Source: Platynereis dumerilii (Eukaryota; Annelida; Polychaeta; Phyllodocida; Nereididae). Taken from it: a stretch of DNA of 64,000 nucleotides. Shown one piece after another: positions 43,910 to 64,000 of the stretch (positions within the stretch are counted from its first letter, which is position 1; every line of letters starts with the position of its first letter). Where the stretch lies: NCBI GenBank assembly GCA_026936325.1, contig JAPTHN010000003.1:43626011-43690010 (forward strand). Reading direction: 5' to 3'. Under the pieces are notes generated by a model. The model made no database searches. It was not told where the DNA came from and saw nothing but the letters and a program-made list of their open reading frames with translations. A program made the position numbers and the translations under genes.

Positions 43910-44815
43910 TACTTCCAATTGAGAAATGTCATGTTTTACTGTAACTGTACACTGTATATAGCAATGTCAAGTCAACTTTATTAATATTCTCATGGATAAA
44001 TTAGATGGTTCACAGCATGTATTCTAGGTGTCCAACAGAACAGGGCAGCAGGTGCATGATTTGAACTTAGTAACTAGCAAAAATGTGTCCTCAATGAAGT
44101 CCACAACCTACCAACTGAGCCAACCCTCTCAATAAAAAGCAACTAATAATAAAATGAACAAATAGATAGATAGATAAATAGATAAATAGATAGATAGATA
44201 GATAGATATATAGATCGATAGATAGAACTAATAGAACTAGATAGATAAATAGATAGATAGATATACTTCCAATTGAGAAATGTCATGTTTTACTGTAACT
44301 GTACACTGTATATAGCAATGTCAAGTCAACTTTATTAATATTCTCATGGATAAATTAGATGGTTCACAGCATGTATTCTAGGTGTCCAACAGAACAGGGC
44401 AGCAGGTGCATGATTTGAACTTAGTAACTAGCAAAAATGTGTCCTCAATGAAGTCCACAACCTACCAACTGAGCCAACCCTCTCAATAAAAAGCAACTAA
44501 TAATAAAATGAACAAATAGATAGATAGATAAATAGATAAATAGATAGATAGATAGATATATAGATAGATAGATAGAACTAATAGAACTAGATAGATAAAT
44601 AGATAGATAGATATACTTCCAATTGAGAAATGTCATGTTTTACTGTAACTGTACACTGTATATAGCAATGTCAAGTCAACTTTATTAATATTCTCATGGA
44701 TAAATTAGACAGCATGTATTCTAGTTGTTCAACAAAACAGGGCAGCAGGTGCAGGATTTGAACTTAGTTACTAGCAAAAATGTGCCCTCAATGAAGTGCA
44801 CTGCACTGTAAATTT
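43797..44815 (-). repeat. Three tandem copies of a tRNA-derived SINE with GATA linkers
   Basis: Units starting ACTTCCAATTGAG at 43911, 44265 and 44615 repeat with a period of about 350 bp. On the minus strand each unit has a tRNA-like head with an A box (TTGGCTCAGTTGGTAG) and a weak B box (GTTCAAATC), then a body ending AATAAAGTTGACTTGACA. They are joined by GATA repeats. Copies 1 and 2 are nearly identical and copy 3 is a little diverged. Confidence 0.7.
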
Positions 44816-45200
44816 TGAATTTTGAGTTAGCTTAATTGATTGAGTGATATGGTTGCACAATTCCTTTGAGTCAAGATAGCTTGATGTTTGCAATAATTTT
44901 CATAATGTTTATTTCAAATCCATGCAGAAATAGTGATTTGCATCTTAGTGGAATCACTTTTGGTATGACTTACAAACCAAATTATTTTAAAGGGACTCAT
45001 AAATTTGCAATGCAAAAAACAAAGTAGTAATTCACCCTGTCAGGTTCCCCACAGGTTCTCCTCTTTCAGGACCCCCCTCTACTCTATTAGATCTATACTC
45101 TAGTAGATCTCTACTAGAGTAGACCTCTACTAGGCCTCTACTCTTTCATCACACATCACACCTAGCTCTCCACTGAGTCTCCAGCAGCTACAGCAGCTAC

Positions 45201-45424
45201 AGACGTCAGTATAACGATTTACTCTAATTGGGTGCTCTGAGCTTTGGATCTGGAGGTGTCAGGTGACCTCAGAGAGTTTCAGGTGACCCAGGTGACCCCA
45301 GGGGCCAGGGGGTGACCTCAGGGGTTGACTCTTCAGATCGGATGTCACTAATTACTGAAAAACTGATCCTTGATCCAGGTTGAAACTAAACTGAATACCT
45401 TGTACGGCTTCTTACTATACTACT
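45201..45424 (-). repeat. Polinton right terminal inverted repeat
   Basis: Inverse partner of 26905-27088. It carries about 40 bp more than the left copy in the GGTCACC-rich inner part (for example GGGGCCAGGGGGTGACCTCA). Confidence 0.9.
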
Positions 45425-45654
45425 CTTACAGGCGGCACTGTATACTTGACATCATGAAACGAACCCTCACAGTCCAGCATCCATATCATAGGTAATATGA
45501 CAATCACAGAAATACCCTTTGCCCAGATGGCACTTTGCAACAAAACTTTGGAATCTTCATAAATTTGAAGGACGGAACCAATTTAACATGATATATCATT
45601 ATAGGACCTGGGGCAGTAGTGCATGTAACATGCGGTTCTCGAGCGGGGTAACCT

Positions 45655-45800
45655 GCACTCTTAACGCAAAAGGTTCTTGATGGTATATATATAAATAACC
45701 CACAGCCGCAAAAAAAGGTTAAACCTTATTTAAGGGTTCAGTTGAATTGAAAAAGACCCAATAACTTGATTTTAATTCACCGGTGCTATGTCATTTTAAA
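45655..45800. mobile_element. Fragment of the CACTCTTAACRCAAAAGGTTC MITE family
   Basis: GCACTCTTAACGCAAAAGGT and GATGGTATATATA match the right end of the element near 16713. The interior fades after about 140 bp. Confidence 0.5.
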
Positions 45801-45876
45801 TTGCAATGGCATGACGTCGATTCAGAGTGAGAAAAGAAAAAATGACAGGTACATTGTTCATGTTATAAAACATATA

Positions 45877-45882
45877 TTTATT
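45877..45882 (-). terminator. Probable polyadenylation signal of wdr88
   Basis: AATAAA on the minus strand, 187 bp after the wdr88 stop codon. Confidence 0.45.
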
Positions 45883-46068
45883 CTCACATAGGTACAGGCC
45901 AGCAGACATTTACAGTACGTCACAAAATATCATAGGCCTATTTATAAATACAGTACTTTTTGGCACTTGGTCGTTTATCACTATATCAATTGGCATTGCA
46001 GAGATAAGTGGTAGTATTTCACTAGCAATAGGCCTATTTTTAGCATACAAATTCTCCCTGAATGATCA

Positions 46069-58505
<12,437 letters not shown>

Positions 58506-58728
58506 CTGAAATCAAACAAGAAAACCGAAATTGTATCCAGATTCAAAATCTCTGCCCCACATATAAGCTGCACCCACACAGGCTAAATTGAGGAACCAAT
58601 TTCCACCTACCAATTCTCAGTGACAGTAATATCACACCGAGTGCCAAGCTATTACAAGGGGTTTTCCAAAAGTTCTGTCAAATTGTCAATTTTTAAAATG
58701 GCCATTAGACTTTCAATATGACTCAAAA

Positions 58729-60060
58729 CTTATTGATTGTCAAATGGCCCAGTAGAATGCAAGAGAGATCATTGATACCACAGAGCTTGTTAAATAGCCC
58801 AGTCTAATGCAAGGAAGATGCATTGATACCACAGAGCTTGTTAAATAGCCCAGTCAAATGCAAGGAAGATCATTGATGCCATGGAGCTTGTTAAATAGCC
58901 CAGTCAAATGCAAGGAAGATCATTGATTCCATAGAGGTTTTCAAATGCAGGTCATTCTCAAATTTCGGGTCATTCTCAAATTTCGGGTCAATTTGCGTCA
59001 CGCTAGCTCCCTGACATTAATTTGAATGCGATTAATATCTGAAGCATCACTCTGCATCTGTTATTCATATTTCTATTTAGGACCACTGCATTTGGAACAA
59101 AAAGTCATTCATGAGACCTTTTTTTTGTGCATTATGTACAGGAATTCGTGCAAAATCAATGGTTTTTCCCTGTCACTGGACCTGACATGACAAAATCAAG
59201 TGTTTATTTTCCTCCTAATGTACCATGATATTCAAAGTTTCTTTGCAAAATTCATGAGAATATAACTTTGAATTTATATTTGGTTCACATTCAAATTTTT
59301 TTTGGTCTTATTTCATTGATTAAATTGATACAATAAACATGTCACTAATTTATGTCAATTTTTTTGTCCACTCCGTTACTTGCCATAGCTCGGTTCGTTA
59401 TTCTTTTTTATGAGCTATTTTCAATGAATATCATCAGACGCATGTGCGCAATAGTACCACTGCCTTGCAGACTTCATAAAACATGTATTCAATAAATTAA
59501 GACAAAATATTCATAGAAAATGTTTTTGGTCTCACCAAAATGTCCCCTACGTTTCCTACATTTCCAAGCTTACCAAATGATAGTGATTTAATGTATGTAT
59601 TGCTGAGTGTGACACCTTTTAATAGTCTGCAATTATTTTATCTTATCTCCAAAATAAAAAGCAAAAAATTGTTCCCCTCCGTTACCATCCACTCCGTTAC
59701 CAGATCAAAATAAGAAATCGACATTTGGACCAAAAAATCTACTGATATGAGATGAAGTACTTCTGAAAATAATAGTAACACCAATATTTTATTGTTTTTC
59801 CTTTTGTTGTTGTTCCTGCAGTCAATTTTTTACATCAAAATTCCCCTCCGTTACCACATTGTCCCCTCCGTTACGGGACATTTTTGCTATACCCTTTGTC
59901 CCGAAATTTGAGAATGGCCCATGCAAGGAAGATGCATTGATACCACAGAACTTGTTAAATAGCCCAGTCAAATGCAAGAAAGATCATTGATGCCATGGAG
60001 CTTGTTAAATAGCCCAGTCAAATGCAAGGAAGATCATTGATACAAAAAGGTTTTTATATT
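58729..60060 (+). repeat. About 53-bp tandem satellite split by a transposon
   Basis: Units of the type GAGCTTGTTAAATAGCCCAG plus TCAAATGCAAGGAAGATCATTGAT repeat about four times before 58949 and about twice after 59920. The element at 58950-59920 divides the array. Confidence 0.85.
58950..59920 (-). mobile_element. Non-autonomous DNA element with CTCCGTTAC motifs, copy 2
   Basis: The ends GGTCATTCTCAAATTTCGGG and CCCGAAATTTGAGAATGGCCC are inverted and flanked by a perfect 5-bp duplication ATGCA. GTCCACTCCGTTAC-like words occur at least five times. It is a shorter relative of 17419-18670 in the opposite orientation. The left tip is locally doubled (GTCATTCTCAAATTTCGG twice). Confidence 0.85.
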
Positions 60061-60407
60061 ATAAGAACGACATGTTGGAAGTTCCAGAGAAGAGTCTTTA
60101 TTTTATTTAACACCAGAGGGATTGTGGTGCTGCACAATAGCACCACCAAGCGACCATAACATCTTCCTTTTTTTCAACAAACTCTAAAACATTAGCTGAA
60201 ATGAACAAGGTGACGATACCATACATAAATCTTCAAATAGTTAAATAAACAATTAACTTTAACAGAACAAGCTTAACAGTGGAAATGCAAATAGAGAGTT
60301 CATAGAATAGTGCAGACACAGCAATCCACACAAAATGTCAAGTCCAAATATACAACATATATATACAGGCTCAAGGAAATCGGTAAGCACAATCATCACA
60401 CAAATCA

Positions 60408-63400
60408 TTATTTCGAGAGGTCATAGTTCTCTTTCAGGTATGTTGGTGTCCTGAAGATCCGGCCACTTCTGCTGGCCGCACAAGGAGTCGCAGGCATGGA
60501 GACAGAAGCACGAGGGGACACGGGATTAGGAGAAGCAGGGGATGGGGGAGGACGGGTCACAGGAGATGGGGGAGGGTGAGTTGAGTCAGGAGTCACAGAG
60601 TCATAGTCCATATGTGTGCTAGTTGGAGGAGCAGGATCAGCAAGGGGCAACACAGATCTATTTTCACGGAGATGGGTCCGGTTCCGGCGAAGGTCAAAGT
60701 TCCCATACTGCACATCATAGGATCGAGCATTTTGTTTCCGTGTAACAACTGCAGGCTTCCAACCTGCTATGGTTTGGATGCGGACAGGCTGGCCGACTTG
60801 AAGGGGAGGCAACGTCTTAGTGTGCATGTCATAGTACTTCTTTGCAGTTTGTTTGCGTTCAGACATTTCAGCTTGTACAACTGATGGAGGAATCACTTGA
60901 GGGTCATAGAGTCGTTGAGTAGCAGGCAACTGGGATCGGGTTCTGCGAGACATCAAACGCTGTACCGGGGATGATTTGTGGGGAGAGTTTGGAGTGTTCC
61001 TGAGTGCAAGTAAAGCGAGATGAAAATCTGTGCCATCAAGGTGACATTTTTCCATGAGCGATTTCATGACTTTCACAGCAGACTCAGCCTTGCCATTGGC
61101 TTTTGGATACCGCGGAGAGGAGAAAATGTGATCAAACTGCCAATCATTAGTAAAGTTCTTGAACTCTGAACCAATGTAGTTTCCACCATTATCAGAAACG
61201 AAGAGTCGAGGTACACCATGAGTGGCGAAGGTTCTCTTGAAGACCTGAACGAGAGTCTTAGCAGACATATCCAACAAGTGATGGAGATCAGTAAAGTCAC
61301 TGTAATAACAATAACCACATAGTGCTTCCCACGAAATTCAAAGCAATCAGAGGATAGAATTTCCCAAGGCCGGGACGGTACCGGATAAGACATCATTGGT
61401 TCTTTGGTCTGAGAGGGTTTCAATTCATTACACACGGGGCAAGCGGAGAGTAATTGTGTGACATCCTTGTGTAGGCCTGGCCAATACATAATGTCACGGA
61501 ACGCATTGAGGGTATTTTCTATTCCCAGATGGGGTCTGTGAGCGAGGCGGAGCATGTCCTGTTGGAGAGTCTCGGGAATGAACACTCGAGTACCTCAAAA
61601 AACTAGGCCGTTGCTTGCAGAGAGTTCATCTCGATAGGATCAATATTCACGAGTACAGAGGGGCGTCTCTTGTTTGTTAGCTGGCCAACCTTCGAGGATA
61701 ACGTTCATCAGAGATTGCAGGTTCAGGTCCCTTTGGGTAGCAACACGAACTCTCTCCAGTTGTTTGTCAGGTAGCTCAAGATTTTCAACTGGATCCGTGT
61801 TCTCAACATCCTGGATGAACTGTTGTTCGTCAAGCAGTTTGAATACGACCGCATCACATAGATCAGGGGTGGCCTTGGTGGAGGGTAGAGGAGCACGAGA
61901 CAAGGTGTCGGCTAGGTGTTGAGAAGGCCCACACTTATATTTGACTACAATGTTAAACTTTTGGCACCGAAGTCTCATGCGTTGCAGCCGTTTTGGAGCC
62001 GTGAGAATGGATTTTCTGAAGATTTGCTCCAACGGTTTGTGATCACTGAAAACATCCACTGTGTCAGCTCTGCCGTAGATGTATGTCTCAAATCGTTCCT
62101 CAATAGGGGCATAGTTTTGTTCGGTTGCGCTGAGAGCCCTTGAGGCATATGCGACTGGCTGGCCATGCTGGAGCAACGCACAGCCCAAGCCTGTGCCACT
62201 AGCATCACATTCAATGTAAACTGGGTCCCGGGGACTGTAGTACTTCAGAACAGGAGCGGAGACAACAAGTTTCTTTACTTGGTCGAATGCCAATTGATGG
62301 ACAGGTTTCCAATCAAACAGGGCATCTTTGTCACACAGACGCCTGAGAGGTTCACAAATATCAGAAAGATTTGGGAGAAACTTTGCCAGGTACTGAACAG
62401 TTCCAAGTAAGCGCTGGACACCTCTGACATCTTTAGGTGCTTCCATATCTGATATCGCTCGCACCTTCAAGGGATCAACTTTAAGGCCTTCCGAAGAGAA
62501 AACATGGCCTACATAGGCCACTTCCTTGAGTTTATATTTCATTTTAGCCTTGTTGAATTTGAGATTGCAGGCCCGAGCACGTTTGAGCAGATTTTCAAGG
62601 GCAACATCATGGCTTTTCTCCGCCATGTCGAGAGTGGGACCAGTCCCATAAACAATGATATCATCGGCAATCCTTTCAATGTTAGTCAATCCTTGGAGAA
62701 TATCATCAAGACGTCGCTGAAACTCCTCAGGAGCCGAGGATATGCCGAAAGGCATTCTGAGCCACCTGTACTGTCCAAAAGGTGGTCAGGAAACTGGACT
62801 GTTCATCGAGGGCGAAAACCATCCTTAGCATCAAGCACAGAAAATATCTTCGCATCATGGAGTTTGGGAGTAATGTCTTCAATAACTGGCATGGGATAGT
62901 GGTTCCGAATGATTGCGCGATTCAGATTTAGGGGGTCAATACAAATACGCAATTTGCCTGGTTTGCGTACAGCTACCATATTGGAAATCCAGGGTGTGGG
63001 TTCAGTCACTTTGGCCAAAACTTTGTTGGCTTCCATAGAATCCAGAGTCGTCTTCAGTTCATCCCGAAGAGAGATTGGCACCCTTCGATTTATATTACGA
63101 ACTGGTGGAACTGAAGAATCCATGTCAATATGGTAAGTACCAATGTTGCCAAGGCCGCTGAAGACATCGGAGTACTTATCGAGCACTGATGTGAGTTGGC
63201 TATCACCAACAACAGAATTGATCACCAAATCATTGTCAAACTTTATCAAACCCAACTGTTCACATGCCATGCCAGAAAGTAACGAGCAGGGAGCATAGGG
63301 TACAACGTGGAACGACAGAGTGGCTTTGCGTTGGCCAACGGTCAGAGTAAGAGATGCGAGACCAAGAGAGCGAATTTTAGTCTGATTGTAGACAGTGAGA

Positions 63401-63530
63401 TTCGTAGCTCCACCAGCTAGAGCAGGTTGAGAAGTATCCATCAAGTTACGATATTCCGAGAGGGGAATGGCATTTACATTGGAGCCAGAGTCAAGTTGGA
63501 AGCGATGCACTTTCATTTTTTCATTCACAA
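60408..63530 (-). pseudogene. Gypsy pol region (protease, RT, RNase H, integrase), fossil
   Basis: Domains by approximate position: protease (FQLDSGSNVNAIP) near 63500; reverse transcriptase about 63000-62550, with KLRICIDPLNLN and IADDIIVYG; RNase H about 62230-61900 (YIECDASGTGLG); integrase zinc finger about 61560-61430 (HRPHLG...CPVCNEL); integrase core about 61370-61050 (VSDNGGNYIGSEF, NGKAESAVKVM). A Pro-rich tail follows near 60600-60450. Treated as a broken fossil gene. Confidence 0.85.
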
Positions 63531-63639
63531 GAACTTGGGCATTGCAAAAGTATTGTTTGTTGGTGGGCTTGTGAGGGTATTAGACTGCGAAGATTGAGTC
63601 TTCATCAAATAAGTCCTTGGACACTTGATCTTCCTGTAA

Positions 63640-64000
63640 CATGTGGCTAACTTTAGTCTTGGTGCCAGAATTGGACCAAGGGAGGTGTGGATGAGGCTTT
63701 GGGGCAGCACTTGGAGAAATGGTTCCTATTACCACAGTTATGACAGCACTTCCCGAAGGCTGTGCACTGTCCCCAAAGGTGTTCATTAGCACAAAACTTG
63801 CACGAGTGAATCATCTCATCAGATTTTGGAGGTTGGGGAGTACGGGATTTTCTTTCTTTCACTGCATGGACAGTTTCTGGGGAACTCTCAGTATCTCCAG
63901 CCATCATTTTCATCTGGTTCTGGGTTTGTTCGGATGTCCGGCACATAGTAATGGCATCAGCAAGTGTCAATTTTTTCTCGCGTAAGAGGCGACTTCGGGC
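63640..64000 (-). pseudogene. Gypsy gag nucleocapsid end, partial at window edge
   Basis: Contains two zinc-knuckle-like motifs, CKFCANEHLWGQC and CHNCGNRNHFSKCC, in the spacing typical of the mag/SURL lineage, after a charged stretch (KERKSRTPQPPKSDE). It continues past the right edge of the window. Confidence 0.75.

Larger units (their letters stand above)
26905..45424 (+). mobile_element. Polinton/Maverick element, 18.5 kb, looks largely whole
   Basis: A self-synthesising virus-like transposon. Both ends read AGTAGTATAGTAAGAAGCC inward and are flanked by the perfect 6-bp duplication CTTACA (26899-26904 and 45425-45430). Parts: terminal inverted repeats, PC4-like gene, packaging ATPase, small membrane protein, two unknown genes, integrase, minor capsid, basic core-like protein, major capsid, protease; then, on the minus strand, DNA polymerase B, a CARD protein and a putative PP1-binding protein. 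About 4.5 kb of repeat-rich DNA lies beside the right end. The outer 99 bp of the two ends differ at only about two positions, so the insertion is young. I see about one break in the core genes (major capsid). Confidence 0.93.
60073..64000 (-). mobile_element. Ty3/Gypsy retrotransposon, mag/SURL-like, fossil, cut by window edge
   Basis: On the minus strand the parts run from right to left: gag zinc knuckles, protease, reverse transcriptase, RNase H, integrase. A purine run (AAAAAAAGGAAGA) just before a short TG...CA segment (60073-60161, containing AATAAA) may mark the polypurine tract and a 3' LTR of about 90 bp. The other LTR is outside. The pol region carries about three or four breaks. 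Family placement rests on the paired CCHC knuckles and the pol motifs. Confidence 0.85.

Noticed and set aside
60073-60161. Confident 3' LTR of the Gypsy element
   Set aside because: Only one copy is in the window, so the LTR cannot be proven. It is noted as possible in the element entry only.

Overview
The window is eukaryotic: coding sequence is split by GT-AG introns, and AT-rich non-coding DNA with microsatellites and many small transposons fills most of the 64 kb. Its repeats (tRNA-derived SINEs, mag/SURL-like Ty3/Gypsy, Polinton, frequent TAGGCCTA words) and its genes (asns, a RASD/Ras-dva-like GTPase, wdr88) suggest a marine invertebrate deuterostome. An echinoderm or hemichordate is my best guess, at low confidence.

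Host genes. (1) 861-5469, plus strand: the last six exons of asparagine synthetase. The intron before them is a minisatellite (1-860) whose every unit looks like the real splice acceptor of the next exon. (2) 20937-11333, minus strand: a complete three-exon, 218-residue Ras-family GTPase ending in the CaaX box CAIL, with Leu where Ras has catalytic Gln61. (3) 58505-46069, minus strand: ten phase-consistent exons of a WD40 protein that I recognise as WDR88 from its C-terminal layout, including one probable GC-AG intron.

Mobile DNA. A whole-looking 18.5 kb Polinton/Maverick (26905-45424) has near-identical terminal inverted repeats and a perfect 6-bp target duplication, CTTACA. It sits inside an older TACAGTGC-type MITE. 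It carries a PC4-like ssDNA-binding protein, a packaging ATPase, a chromodomain integrase, jelly-roll capsid genes (the major one broken), an adenain-like protease and a 1745-residue protein-primed DNA polymerase with zinc fingers and an OTU-like segment. Beside the polymerase, on the same strand, lie two small genes that look like host-interaction factors. One is a CARD-only protein; the other has a PP1-docking motif and a GADD34/ICP34.5-like layout. I consider this pair the most interesting content of the window. A fossil Ty3/Gypsy element runs off the right edge (60073-64000). A CR1-like LINE lies within an inverted-repeat element in a wdr88 intron.

The rest is a dense nest of non-autonomous DNA transposons. 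Several show clear target duplications (TA, 5 bp or 8 bp) and nesting that orders them in time. Three unrelated ones are packed with short repeated subterminal motifs (GTAATC, GTAACGGAGTGGAC, CAACTAGGTGACA), which may be transposase-binding arrays. Stretches not listed hold nothing I can identify.
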